Positions 42,165 to 51,242 of a DNA stretch of 64,000 nucleotides are shown here, one piece after another (positions within the stretch are counted from its first letter, which is position 1; each line of letters opens with the position of its first letter). This DNA is from Firmicutes bacterium OM04-13BH (GTDB lineage: Bacteria; Bacillota; Clostridia; Lachnospirales; Lachnospiraceae): contig QULP01000005.1 in the NCBI GenBank assembly GCA_003481745.1, forward strand, positions 269,339-333,338, read 5' to 3'. The notes beneath the pieces were generated by a model. The model had not been told where the DNA came from, searched no databases, and was given only the letters and a program-made list of their open reading frames with translations. The position numbers were made by a program, and so were the translations under genes.

Positions 42165-43331
42165 TTATTTCTCAATTGGAAACCAGCCAAAGTCAACGCA
42201 TCTTCCAAGGTCCCAGCTGTCCCAGCCAACCCATCCAGGGGTGTTTACAGTATCGGTCAGCAGTTTGTAGCTCCAGTAGAAGTATCCGCTTCCGGCATCC
42301 CATGCATCTAACATGGCTTTTGCAAGTGTGTTGTAAATTTCTTTTTTCGTTTCAGCACTGATACATTCTTCGCTTAAACCTTCTACACCATTTAATACTG
42401 TCTGTCCGCCTTTGGTGTCATGTCCAACAGCGAGAGAATTGAATAAGCACCATTCCCCACAGATAACCGGGAAGTATTCCTGCATTTCTGCGATGTCTTT
42501 TTTGAGTTCTTCTACATAAGAAACATAGTTTTCTACGTTCTGTTCACAGCCGTTCATCTCAGCAACCATCAGGTACTGGTGCGTATCAAGTACAACGTTT
42601 TTATATTTTTCTTCACGCATGAAATCTTTCCATGCTTTTAAGCGGAAGGCATCATGGAAAACAACGTATTTTTCTTCCGGCATGTGTTTGCGGATTCTGT
42701 CGTAAGCCTCCAAATAAAAACCGCGGATAAATTCCATTGTATTTGGTTTTGTTCCCTTTGCTTTTTCAGGGTCAACTGCCGGATAGCGTTCTGCTACGTT
42801 CATAGATTCCCACATATCTTCAAGTATAGGCTCGTTTAAAATTTCGATTCCCCATAAGCCTTTTCTTGTACCGTATCTTTTTGCAAGTCTTTCAAGAACA
42901 GTGAGTTCAAATTCAACTTCGTCCGGATCCTGTGACCATTTGCAGACACCACTGATTCCGCCATTATCAAATCCGTTCTGGCTGTCCGGTGCAGTATGTA
43001 AGTCGATTAAAATCTGAAGTCCATATTTTTCAGCCCAGTTAAATGCTTTGTCAAGTTCTTCGATACATCCGATAAAGGGCTCTCTGTCGTCAAAGATGAA
43101 ATACGGAACAGGGATTCTGACTGCATCCATTCCCATCGATTTGATTCTTGTGAAATCTCTTTCTGTGATATATTCAGAACGATGGATTTTGATTTTTGCC
43201 TCATAAACTTCTTTAGAAAGTTGTGTTGGAAGATAATATTCATCTTCAGCAGTTGTTCCATCGAATAAAGATGGGCTCATCCATTTTTCAAGTACCAGCC
43301 AGTTACCAAGATTAACACCTTTTACTTTCAT
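42165..43331 (-). CDS. Glycoside hydrolase family 5 (exo-beta-1,3-glucanase-like), cytosolic
   Basis: 388 residues without a signal peptide. It begins MKVKGVNLGNWLVLEKWMSP, similar to the opening of fungal exo-1,3-glucanases. Catalytic residues are visible as the acid/base Glu167 in ILNEP and the nucleophile Glu293 in CGEWCL, with VRIPVPYF and a DTHQYL motif between them. As an intracellular enzyme it probably trims imported oligosaccharides. Transcribed divergently from an AraC-family regulator 209 bases away, which is the likely controller. No dedicated sugar transporter adjoins. Confidence 0.85.
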   Translation of the reverse strand: MKVKGVNLGNWLVLEKWMSPSLFDGTTAEDEYYLPTQLSKEVYEAKIKIHRSEYITERDFTRIKSMGMDAVRIPVPYFIFDDREPFIGCIEELDKAFNWAEKYGLQILIDLHTAPDSQNGFDNGGISGVCKWSQDPDEVEFELTVLERLAKRYGTRKGLWGIEILNEPILEDMWESMNVAERYPAVDPEKAKGTKPNTMEFIRGFYLEAYDRIRKHMPEEKYVVFHDAFRLKAWKDFMREEKYKNVVLDTHQYLMVAEMNGCEQNVENYVSYVEELKKDIAEMQEYFPVICGEWCLFNSLAVGHDTKGGQTVLNGVEGLSEECISAETKKEIYNTLAKAMLDAWDAGSGYFYWSYKLLTDTVNTPGWVGWDSWDLGRCVDFGWFPIEK

Positions 43332-43540
43332 GTGTTCTGTTTCCTTTCTCTTTTTTAAAAAATTTTTTATTTAAAAATGTGATTCATTGTTTTTTGCAAT
43401 CGTTATTTTACCCATCCAAATCTTAAATTTATATCATAATTATTGGAAATTTATCACTTATATTGTGAAAAAATCTGTGCTATAATGGAAAAGCAAAAGG
43501 AAATGCAAAAAGAAATGCAGGAAGAAGGGAGCGTGAAAAT

Positions 43541-44809
43541 TTGAATATAGATTATCTTGCATGGCATGTTTCACATGAACTTCATACATTTGTAAGACGC
43601 TGGAGCGGTGAATTAAAACCGGATAATAAGCCGGAAATTTTTTGTGCCAGAAAGGATTTAAAAGACGATTATTTTTCTTTTTCAGAGTTTGAAGATTATA
43701 TGAATCAATGTCTGGCTGGAAAATTTGTGTCTGCGTGTCCGGTAGTTTTTTCGGCAGGTTTAAAAGAGAATCAAGTCGCTTATGCCTATCTTCAGGCAGG
43801 AGATTTTTACTATTTAGTCGGACCGGTACGGTTTGATTCAAAGGTTCGTCTGTATTATCATATTGGAGAATTTGAAATCCCAAAGAGCGATTTTAATACG
43901 GTATTTAGTTCTGAGTTTTATTTTTTCTGTTCTAATATTTTACTGATGTGTAATCTGTTTTGCAAGGAAATTTTGACAAGGGATGATATTGTCTATGAAA
44001 ACTGTGAAGAACAGATTCGAGATTCGGAAATTATGGAAGAATACTCGGCACTTATCTTTGAAAGGCAGGAACTTGAAGAACCACACAATCCTTATGAACA
44101 GGAAATTCGAGAACTTACCAGTATTGAACTGGGTGACATCGAGATGTTGAAAAAAAGTATTGGAGAAGATTATCTTGGAAAGACCGGCGTGCTTTCTAAA
44201 GATGAACTGCGCAATACAAAAAATCTTGGAATTGTGGTTATGACGCTTGCGAGCAGGGCGGCAATTCGAGGCGGATTAATGCCGGAAATCTCGTATTCCA
44301 TGAGTGATGTCTTTATCCAGAAAATCGAAGAAATGACAGATATTGTGGCGATTTATACGGCAATCCGTCAGTTTGAAATGGAATATGCAAAGCTGGTGGC
44401 AGAAATCCGTAAGCAGGATGAGAAAAAATCCAAAGAAAAGCAGAGTATCTGGGTGGAAGCAAGCAAAGAGTATATCTTTAAACATCTGCATGAAAAGATT
44501 CGGGTGCAGGAAATTGCAGATTACCTGCACTTAAATTCCAGCTATTTATCTGAACTGTTTAAACAACAGGAATCTATGACACTGACTGATTTTATTTTAC
44601 AGGAGAAAGTAAAACTGACGAAGAATCTGCTGACGTATTCGCCGTATTCTTACATAGAGATTGCAACTTATCTGGGATTTTCTTCGCAGAGTCATCTGGG
44701 AAAAGTCTTTAAGAAATATACGGATATGACCCTTAGGCAGTATCGGGAACGGTATGGAAGAGAACAGATACAGGAACGAAGAAAGGCAGAATTAATATCA
44801 AATGAATGA
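43541..44809 (+). CDS. AraC-family transcriptional regulator
   Basis: 422 residues starting at TTG 43541, with GGGAG upstream; no better in-frame ATG lies nearby. The N-terminal 150 residues form an unfamiliar alpha/beta sensor (FVRRWSGEL, YAYLQAGDFYYLVGPVRF). The middle is helical. The C-terminal 100 residues are a double AraC HTH (IRVQEIADYLHLNSSYLSELFKQ, YIEIATYLGFSSQSHLGKVFKKY, TDMTLRQYRERY). It is divergent from the GH5 gene, so it probably activates glucan use. Confidence 0.85.
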   Translation: MNIDYLAWHVSHELHTFVRRWSGELKPDNKPEIFCARKDLKDDYFSFSEFEDYMNQCLAGKFVSACPVVFSAGLKENQVAYAYLQAGDFYYLVGPVRFDSKVRLYYHIGEFEIPKSDFNTVFSSEFYFFCSNILLMCNLFCKEILTRDDIVYENCEEQIRDSEIMEEYSALIFERQELEEPHNPYEQEIRELTSIELGDIEMLKKSIGEDYLGKTGVLSKDELRNTKNLGIVVMTLASRAAIRGGLMPEISYSMSDVFIQKIEEMTDIVAIYTAIRQFEMEYAKLVAEIRKQDEKKSKEKQSIWVEASKEYIFKHLHEKIRVQEIADYLHLNSSYLSELFKQQESMTLTDFILQEKVKLTKNLLTYSPYSYIEIATYLGFSSQSHLGKVFKKYTDMTLRQYRERYGREQIQERRKAELISNE

Positions 44810-44897
44810 GGTTGAGGAGTTAACCGAATCAAAAAGAAAACAGCGAAGCGGAGGAAAAATATCCGCTTGATACAAAAAAGAAAGAGGAAATTAAAAA

Positions 44898-46226
44898 ATG
44901 GGAAATGACTTATTTGAAAAAGCACCGATTCCGAAAGCTTATTTCAGTTTTGCGCTTCCGGTGGTATTTAGCATGGTGATTTCGCTGGTTTATAATATGG
45001 CGGACACCTATTTTATTGCCGCTACCGGAAATACGAATCTGGTTGCGGGTGTTTCACTTGGCGCACCGATTTTTACGTTAATGATTGCGCTTGGTGATAT
45101 TTTTGGACTGGGCGGAAGTTCGGTGATTTCACGACTATTCGGCAAAAAAATGGATGAGGACGGAAAGCGTTTAAGTGTGTTCTGTTTTTATGGAGCAATT
45201 GTATGCGGAATTGTTGTAGCAGTGTTGATGATGTTGTTCCGTGCACCGATTTTAACTCTATTAGGTGCAAAAGCGGATACCGTGCAGTATGCATCGGATT
45301 ATTATACTTGGCTGGTAATTGGTGCTCCGTTTATTATTTTATCTTTTACGCCGTCTAATCTGCTTCGAACGGAAGGATTTTCAGTAGCATCTATGACAGG
45401 AACGGTGCTTGGCTCTGTGATTAACATTATCTTAGACCCGATTTTTATCTTCATGCTTGGCATGGGAGCAGCCGGTGCAGCGATAGCCACGGTAATCGGA
45501 AACATCGGTGCGGATTTATTTTTTGTATTTTTCTTACTAACAAAAAGCAAACGTTTGTCTATCAATCCAAAAGGATTTTTTATCAGCAAAAGAGAACTTG
45601 GAGATATCTTTGCTATCGGAATACCGGCATCTGTTACCAACTTTATGCAGAGTCTTGGAATTGCGCTGACCAATCGTTTTTTACTGGTCTATGGAACAGA
45701 CAAAGTGGCTTCGATGGGAATCGTAATGAAAATCAATATGATTGCAATGCTGATTTTAGTTGGCTTTGCTTTTGGTTCACAGCCGTTAATCGGATATAAT
45801 TATGGTGCTGGAAATAAAAAGCGTCTGAAAGCGATTCTGGCATTTAGTTATAAATTTGAATGTGCAATGGGAGCTGTGCTGGCACTTATTTTATGTGTTT
45901 TTGCAAAGACTTTGATTTCGATGTTTATGAATCAGGAAAGCATCGTAAATGCAGGAGTTCCGATGCTCAGACTTCAGCTTGCAGGTGCAGTATTTACTGC
46001 GGTTACACTCGTAAGTACCTGTACGTTCCAGTCCGCCGGAAAAGCATTAAATGCTTTTCTTTTATCTGTTAGCAGACAGGGCGTTATCTTTGCAGTTGTG
46101 ATTTTTATTTTGTCTAAAACAGTGGGCTATTATGGAGTAGTTTCGGCACAGCCGGTGTCAGATTTTCTTACAGCTGTGCTTGCCGTGATTCTGGTGAGAA
46201 GGAGCGTATACCGAGAGATACGATAA
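44898..46226 (+). CDS. MATE-family efflux transporter (second of three)
   Basis: 442 residues, 12 membrane helices; MATE hallmarks include YNMADTYFIAATGNTNLVAG in helices 1-2 and QPLIGYNYGAGNKKR in the second half. It follows the AraC gene by 88 bases, possibly on the same transcript. Its final codons, encoding YREIR, and the next bases recur as a 25-bp direct repeat at 51091. Confidence 0.85.
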   Translation: MGNDLFEKAPIPKAYFSFALPVVFSMVISLVYNMADTYFIAATGNTNLVAGVSLGAPIFTLMIALGDIFGLGGSSVISRLFGKKMDEDGKRLSVFCFYGAIVCGIVVAVLMMLFRAPILTLLGAKADTVQYASDYYTWLVIGAPFIILSFTPSNLLRTEGFSVASMTGTVLGSVINIILDPIFIFMLGMGAAGAAIATVIGNIGADLFFVFFLLTKSKRLSINPKGFFISKRELGDIFAIGIPASVTNFMQSLGIALTNRFLLVYGTDKVASMGIVMKINMIAMLILVGFAFGSQPLIGYNYGAGNKKRLKAILAFSYKFECAMGAVLALILCVFAKTLISMFMNQESIVNAGVPMLRLQLAGAVFTAVTLVSTCTFQSAGKALNAFLLSVSRQGVIFAVVIFILSKTVGYYGVVSAQPVSDFLTAVLAVILVRRSVYREIR

Positions 46227-46233
46227 AAAATTA
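46209..46233. repeat. 25-bp direct repeat, left copy (at the end of the MATE gene)
   Basis: CCGAGAGATACGATAAAAAA lies within the repeat, which spans the last MATE codons and stop. The right copy (51091-51115) differs at one base. The two copies bracket the ROK-regulated sugar cassette. Confidence 0.75.
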
Positions 46234-46282
46234 GAAAATGCCGTTATTGTGGTTTACAAATTGTCAAATAAAAGGTAATATA

Positions 46283-46306
46283 CTTTTATAAAATATTTTA
46301 TAAAAG
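46283..46306. promoter_or_regulatory. Perfect 24-bp palindrome, candidate ROK operator (autoregulation)
   Basis: The half-site CTTTTATAAAAT is repeated as its exact reverse complement ATTTTATAAAAG with no spacer. It lies 12 bases before the ROK gene start. A 21/24 copy occurs before the polyol dehydrogenase. Confidence 0.75.
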
Positions 46307-46317
46307 GAAGCTTTTGT

Positions 46318-47421
46318 ATGGCGGGAATAGAGAAAAAAAATGTTACAAAATCTAAAATTGTGAACTACATTATCAATCATAAGGCAACGTCTAAGGTAGA
46401 GTTATCTAAAGATTTAAATATCAGTATGCCGACAGTATTGTCTAATGTAAAAGAATTGCTAGCAGGTGGAATTGTGATTGAAACAGGAGAATACGAATCA
46501 ACAGGTGGGCGAAAAGCGAAAAAGATTAGTATTAATCCTGCATATCGTTATGCGGTTGGAATCAGAATCACTGCAAAGCATATAGGGTTTGTGCTTGTAA
46601 ACATGAAGTATGAAATTGAAAAATATGAAAGAATACGGCTGGAATTTTCAACAAATACTTCTTATTATTCAAAAATCAGGGAAGAATTGGAGGCATTTCT
46701 TAAGGATGTAGAAAACAGGGAGAGGATTCTGGGAATCGGTATTTCGATTCCTGGAATTGTTAACTTGGAGAATCGAATGTTGGTGAAATCTCATGCTCTT
46801 CAATTAGAAAATTATAGCTTGAATTTTCTGGAACAGGTGTTTTCACTGCCGGTATACTTTGAGAATGATGCAAATGCAGCGATGAGAGCAGAAGATTTAA
46901 ATAGATATAAAAATGCGTTGTATTTATCTTTAAATAATACTTTGGGTGGTGCGTTTTGTATTGATGGAAAATTAATCTTGGGAGAAAATCAGAAGGCGGG
47001 TGAGTTTGGGCATATCATTCTTGTTCCAGGCGGAAAGCAATGTTATTGTGGAAAGCGTGGATGTGCAGATGTTTACTGTGCGGCGAGCGCACTGACGGAT
47101 GATACCAGCCAAACATTAGAACAGTTTATGCAGCAGTTAGAAGAACGAAAGGAAAGTGCACAACAGGTTTGGCAGGAATATTTGGAATATTTAGCGGTTT
47201 TAATTTCAAATTTGCGGATGGCTTATGACATGGACATCATTCTTGGAGGCGAAGTGGGTGGATATCTTTCAGATTATATGATTCCATTGGAAGAAAAAGT
47301 GATGAAATATAATGGGTTTGACCATGATGCAAGATATTTGAAGATATGTTCTTATAAAAGAGAAGCTTCTGCAGTAGGTGTGGCAAAGTATTTTTTGCAG
47401 GAGTTTATAAAAGATATTTAG
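46318..47421 (+). CDS. ROK-family transcriptional repressor (NagC/XylR type)
   Basis: 367 residues. An N-terminal winged HTH (SKVELSKDLNISMPTVLSNV) precedes a ROK sugar-kinase-like domain with LGIGISIPGIVN, a GEFGHI motif and the zinc-binding CYCGKRGCADVYC. The kinase-type phosphate loop is altered, as in repressors. It probably represses itself and the adjoining polyol dehydrogenase-symporter genes, with a sugar as inducer; xylose or a related sugar is suggested by the GH43 remnant downstream. Confidence 0.9.
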   Translation: MAGIEKKNVTKSKIVNYIINHKATSKVELSKDLNISMPTVLSNVKELLAGGIVIETGEYESTGGRKAKKISINPAYRYAVGIRITAKHIGFVLVNMKYEIEKYERIRLEFSTNTSYYSKIREELEAFLKDVENRERILGIGISIPGIVNLENRMLVKSHALQLENYSLNFLEQVFSLPVYFENDANAAMRAEDLNRYKNALYLSLNNTLGGAFCIDGKLILGENQKAGEFGHIILVPGGKQCYCGKRGCADVYCAASALTDDTSQTLEQFMQQLEERKESAQQVWQEYLEYLAVLISNLRMAYDMDIILGGEVGGYLSDYMIPLEEKVMKYNGFDHDARYLKICSYKREASAVGVAKYFLQEFIKDI

Positions 47422-47436
47422 TTGCTTGTAAAAGAG

Positions 47437-47492
47437 AAAAAGTTCCAGAGAGAAAGCAGTTTAAAGAATGTTTTCTCTCTGGAACTTTTTTT
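47437..47492 (+). terminator. Terminator after the ROK regulator
   Basis: AAAAAGTTCCAGAGAGAAA pairs with TTTTCTCTCTGGAACTTTTT across a 16-base loop and ends in a T tract. Confidence 0.9.
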
Positions 47493-47561
47493 GCTTTCTG
47501 GAAAAATGCATAAATTCACAGAAACAATCTTGTGCAATAGGCAGAATTAAACGTTGGGATA

Positions 47562-47621
47562 TTGACAAATTTTATCTTTTGGATAATAATGTAATTACTT
47601 TAATAAAATGTTTAATAAAAG
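47562..47621 (+). promoter_or_regulatory. Promoter and ROK operator of the polyol dehydrogenase operon
   Basis: TTGACA (47562-47567) is followed, after about 17 bases, by an AATAAT/GATAAT-type -10 box. A 24-bp near-palindrome (47598-47621; halves CTTTAATAAAAT and GTTTAATAAAAG) covers the expected transcription start. It matches the palindrome before the ROK gene at 21 of 24 positions. Confidence 0.7.
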
Positions 47622-47647
47622 AATATAAATAAAGGAGGAAATACATT

Positions 47648-48676
47648 ATGTTACAGCAGGTAATGACAAATCCAGGAGAAATTATTTTCAGAGAGGTACC
47701 AGTTCCAGAGGTGAAAGACAATCAGGTGTTGGTTAAAATTATGAATATTGGAATTTGTGGTTCTGATATTCATGTATACCATGGAAAACATCCATTTACA
47801 AAATATCCGGTTACACAGGGACATGAAGTGTCTGGTGAAATTGCAAAGATTGGAAAAGATGTTACAGAGTTTCGTGAAGGACAAAAAGTAACAATTGAGC
47901 CTCAGGTATATTGTGGAGAATGTTATCCATGTCGTCATGGAAAATATAATCTTTGTGAAGAACTCAAAGTTATGGGATTTCAGACAACAGGAACAGCTTC
48001 TGAATATTTTGCAGTAGATGCGTCGAAAGTAACACCGATTCCAGAGGAGATGTCTTATGAAGAAGGTGCAATGATTGAACCTCTTGCTGTAGCAGTGCAC
48101 GCTGTAAAACAGATGGGCGATGTGAAAGGAATGAATATTGCAGTGCTTGGAGCAGGTCCAATTGGTAATCTGGTTGCTCAGTCAGCAAAAGGAATGGGAG
48201 CAGCAAAGGTTATGATTACAGATGTCAGTGACCTTCGGTTAGAGAAAGCAAAAGAATGTGAAATTGATGTATGTGTCAATACAAAAGAAAAAGATTTTGG
48301 TGAGGCAATGATTGATGCCTTTGGTCCGGATAAAGCAGATGTAATTTATGACTGCGCAGGAAATAATATCACAATGGGTCAGGCAATCAAATATGCAAGA
48401 AAAGGAAGTGTAATTGTTCTTGTGGCTGTATTTGCAGGCATGGCAACAATTGACCTTGCAGTTGCCAACGACCATGAACTGGATATTAAGAGTACAATGA
48501 TGTACCGCCATGATGATTATGTAGATGGGATTGCACTCGTAAATGAAGGAAAGGTACATTTAAGACCATTAATTTCTAAGACTTTTGCTTTTAAAGATTA
48601 TTTGAAAGCATATCAGTATATTGATGATAATCGTGAAACAACAATGAAAGTAATTATTAATGTGCAGGAAAAATAG
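47648..48676 (+). CDS. Zinc-dependent polyol/sugar-alcohol dehydrogenase (MDR family)
   Basis: 342 residues. Catalytic-zinc ligands Cys37 and His59-Glu60 (GICGSDIH, QGHE) and the structural-zinc cysteines 89, 92, 95 and 103 are all present, with the NAD motif GAGPIG. The family includes sorbitol, xylitol and L-iditol dehydrogenases. Placed directly behind the ROK operator and before a GPH symporter, it probably oxidises the imported polyol to a ketose. AAAGGAGG precedes the start. Confidence 0.85.
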   Translation: MLQQVMTNPGEIIFREVPVPEVKDNQVLVKIMNIGICGSDIHVYHGKHPFTKYPVTQGHEVSGEIAKIGKDVTEFREGQKVTIEPQVYCGECYPCRHGKYNLCEELKVMGFQTTGTASEYFAVDASKVTPIPEEMSYEEGAMIEPLAVAVHAVKQMGDVKGMNIAVLGAGPIGNLVAQSAKGMGAAKVMITDVSDLRLEKAKECEIDVCVNTKEKDFGEAMIDAFGPDKADVIYDCAGNNITMGQAIKYARKGSVIVLVAVFAGMATIDLAVANDHELDIKSTMMYRHDDYVDGIALVNEGKVHLRPLISKTFAFKDYLKAYQYIDDNRETTMKVIINVQEK

Positions 48677-48732
48677 AACGATAAATTTTGGAAGGATGGG
48701 GTTTAGTCAGAAACGCTGATAAGGAGGAAGTT

Positions 48733-50097
48733 ATGGGAAGTGAGAGTAAGAATGGAAAAGTGCCGTTGATTAGTAAAATCGCCTATGGATTTGGAGATGT
48801 AGGCTGTAATTTTAGCTGGATGTTTGTCAGTAACTTTTTAATGATTTTTTATACCGATGTGTTTGGAATCAGTATGGCAGCGGTATCAGCCTTGATGCTT
48901 TTTTCAAGATTCTGGGATGCAATCAATGACCCGATTGTAGGAGGACTGACAGATAAAACAAATACAAGATGGGGGAGGTATCGCCCATGGCTTCTGATTG
49001 CGGCTCCAATTACGGCGGTGCTTTTGATGCTCTCCTTCTGGGCACATCCAGACTGGTCGAATACAGCAAAAATCGTTTATATGGTAATTACATATTGCCT
49101 TCTGGTATTAGGCTATACTTGTGTAAATATTCCGTACGGAACACTTTGTGGAGCTATGACACAGGATATTGATGAACGTGCAAAAATTAATACTTCCCGT
49201 TCCGTGTCAGCGATGATTGCAATCGGAATTATTAATATTGTGACAGTGCCTTTGATTAGTAAGCTAGGAAGCAGTAGTGCCAAAAAAGGCTATCTGCTTG
49301 TTGCGATTATTTATGGATGTATCTTTGCAGCCTGTCATTTCTTCTGCTTTGCAAAGACAAAAGAACAGGTAACAATCCCTGAAAAAGAGAAAATTTCAAT
49401 TAAAGTACAGCTGAAAGCAGTTATGCAGAATAAACCATATCTGCTTGCACTGGTTGGACAGGTATTGTTTGGATTTACATTGTATGGAAGAAATGCTGAT
49501 ATTTTGTATTATTTTACTTATGTTGAGGGAAATGCTTCTTACTATACCACCTATTCAATGTGCATTATTATTCCTTCTATTATTGGTGCAGCATGCTTCC
49601 AGCCAGTATTCCGTAAGTTAAATAATAAAGGAAGAACAGCTTCTATTTTTGCATTACTTACAGGTATCGCAATGCTTGCTATGTATTTCTTTAATGTAAA
49701 AGAATCACCAATCACATTTTATGCATTAGCCGGTATTACACAATTTTTCTTTTCAGGATTTAATACTGCAATTTATGCCATTATTCCAGACTGCGTGGAA
49801 TATGGTGAGTGGAAAACAGGACTTAGAAATGATGGATTCCAGTATGCCTTTGTTTCTCTTGGAAATAAAGTTGGGATGGCAGTAGGTACTGCGTTTCTTG
49901 CAGCATTACTTGGAAAATATGGATATGTGGCAAATCAGACACAGAATCCGGAAGTAATTGCAATTATGAAACATGCATTTTCAACGATACCTGGAACTTT
50001 GTGGATTGTTACAGCAATTGTTCTGTTTTTCTATCGTCTGAATAAAAAACGCTATAATGAAATTGTGGAGGACTTGAAAAATGGCAAAAGAGGTTGA
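48733..50097 (+). CDS. GPH-family sugar:cation symporter
   Basis: 454 residues from ATG 48733 after AAGGAGG. Twelve membrane helices and MelB-type motifs: YGFGDVGCNFSWMF, RFWDAINDPIVGGLTDKT (the cation-site helix) and RWGRYRPWLL. It imports a glycoside, pentose or polyol with Na+ or H+. Its last 17 bases overlap the start of the broken kinase gene, showing that the two were once translationally coupled. Confidence 0.9.
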   Translation: MGSESKNGKVPLISKIAYGFGDVGCNFSWMFVSNFLMIFYTDVFGISMAAVSALMLFSRFWDAINDPIVGGLTDKTNTRWGRYRPWLLIAAPITAVLLMLSFWAHPDWSNTAKIVYMVITYCLLVLGYTCVNIPYGTLCGAMTQDIDERAKINTSRSVSAMIAIGIINIVTVPLISKLGSSSAKKGYLLVAIIYGCIFAACHFFCFAKTKEQVTIPEKEKISIKVQLKAVMQNKPYLLALVGQVLFGFTLYGRNADILYYFTYVEGNASYYTTYSMCIIIPSIIGAACFQPVFRKLNNKGRTASIFALLTGIAMLAMYFFNVKESPITFYALAGITQFFFSGFNTAIYAIIPDCVEYGEWKTGLRNDGFQYAFVSLGNKVGMAVGTAFLAALLGKYGYVANQTQNPEVIAIMKHAFSTIPGTLWIVTAIVLFFYRLNKKRYNEIVEDLKNGKRG

Positions 50098-51036
50098 TAT
50101 TGTCGCTTTAGGAGAACTTTTGATTGATTTTACAGAGGCAGGAAAAAGTGATTCAGGAAAAAAGCTGTTTGAGCAAAATCCTGGTGGCGCACCGGCAAAT
50201 CTTTTAACTCTAGCCTCACGTATGGGGTATCGCACGGAATTTATCGGTAAAGTCGGAACGGATATGCATGGGAATTTTCTGAAAAAAACTTTGGAGGAAG
50301 AAGGAATCGGAACAAAATATCTGATTTAGGATGAAAGATATTTTACAACTCTTGCTTTTGTAGAGATTGCGGAAAGTGGGGAGCGTCAGTTTTCTTTTTC
50401 CAGAAAACAAAGTGCAGACACACAGCTTTGTGCAGATGAGTTAAATCAGAAATTGCTTGAAGATTGTAAGGTATTTCATTTTGGTTCGTTGTCATTGACA
50501 GATGAACCGGCAAGAACAGCAACAATAGAAGCTGTAAAAATAGCAAAATCATCAGGTGCACTTATTTCTTATGACCTTAATTATCGGGCATCATTATGGG
50601 AAAAGAAACTGCTGTAGAACAGATGAAATCCATGATACCTTATGTTGATGTGATGAAAGTGTCAGATGAAGAACTAGTTTTGCTGACAGGAAATAAAGAT
50701 TATAGTCAGGCAGTTAAAATACTTCTTGATATAGGACCAAAGTTAGTGGCTGTGACGCTTGGAAGCGAAGGGGTTCTTCTTGCAACAAAACAGAGACAGG
50801 AGAAACTACCAGGATTTAAAGTGAAAGCGATTGATATGACGGGGGCTGGAGATTCTTTCTGGGGAGGCTTTTAAAGTGAGTATCTAAAACAAAATAAAAA
50901 AATTGAAGAGCTTACATGGGAAGAACTTAAAAAGTGTGCAAAGTATGGCAATGCAACGGCGGCATTGTGTGTGCAGAGAAGAGGTGGAATTCCGGCAATT
51001 CCTAAAAAAGAAGAAGTAGAAAGTTTGTGTAAGTAA
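50081..51036 (+). pseudogene. PfkB-family sugar kinase (fructokinase-like), inactivated by two stops and a frameshift
   Basis: Reading through, the product is a complete ribokinase/PfkB kinase of about 318 residues: VDIVALGELLIDFTEAG and NPGGAPANLLTLA at the start, the anion-hole motif DMTGAGDSFWGGF near the end, and a closing EVESLCK. Lesions are a TAG at 50327-50329 (after GTKYLI), one missing A in an A run near 50600 that shifts frame by -1, and a TAA at 50872-50874 just after GGF. Each alone would abolish the enzyme. Fructose or another ketose from the upstream dehydrogenase was probably its substrate. Confidence 0.9.
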
Positions 51037-51043
51037 ATGATGC

Positions 51044-51088
51044 AAAGGGGAATGTGAAAAAAATGGATTTTCACGTTCCCTTTGATGT
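51044..51088 (+). terminator. Terminator after the kinase pseudogene
   Basis: AAAGGGGAATGTGAAAA (51044-51060) pairs with TTTTCACGTTCCCTTT (51068-51083), with further T residues downstream. Confidence 0.75.
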
Positions 51089-51090
51089 TT

Positions 51091-51115
51091 TATCGAGAGA
51101 TACGATAAAAAATTA
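51091..51115. repeat. 25-bp direct repeat, right copy
   Basis: Matches the end of the MATE gene at 46209-46233 with one mismatch (TAT for TAC at the left end), yet no MATE coding sequence lies before it. It marks the right border of the ROK-dehydrogenase-symporter-kinase segment. Confidence 0.75.
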
Positions 51116-51164
51116 TATTTAAAAATCCAAAAAAATCAGTTATTTTATTTCCAAGTAAAGATAA

Positions 51165-51217
51165 AATGTACTTTTGAAATGTACTTTCAAAACATTCCAA
51201 AAGTAAAAAAGTACATT
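51165..51217. promoter_or_regulatory. Operator-like repeats before the GH43 remnant
   Basis: AATGTACTTT occurs at 51165 and 51178 (13 bp apart), and its reverse complement AAAGTACATT ends at 51217. This cluster of direct and inverted copies looks like the binding site of a multimeric regulator for the former xylosidase gene. Confidence 0.5.
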
Positions 51218-51242
51218 GAAATATACAGGAGGAAATAAAGTT

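Noticed and set aside
50327..50329. Stop-codon readthrough or recoding in the PfkB gene
   Set aside because: A frameshift and a second stop downstream in the same gene make decay much more likely than programmed recoding, and no recoding structure was seen.
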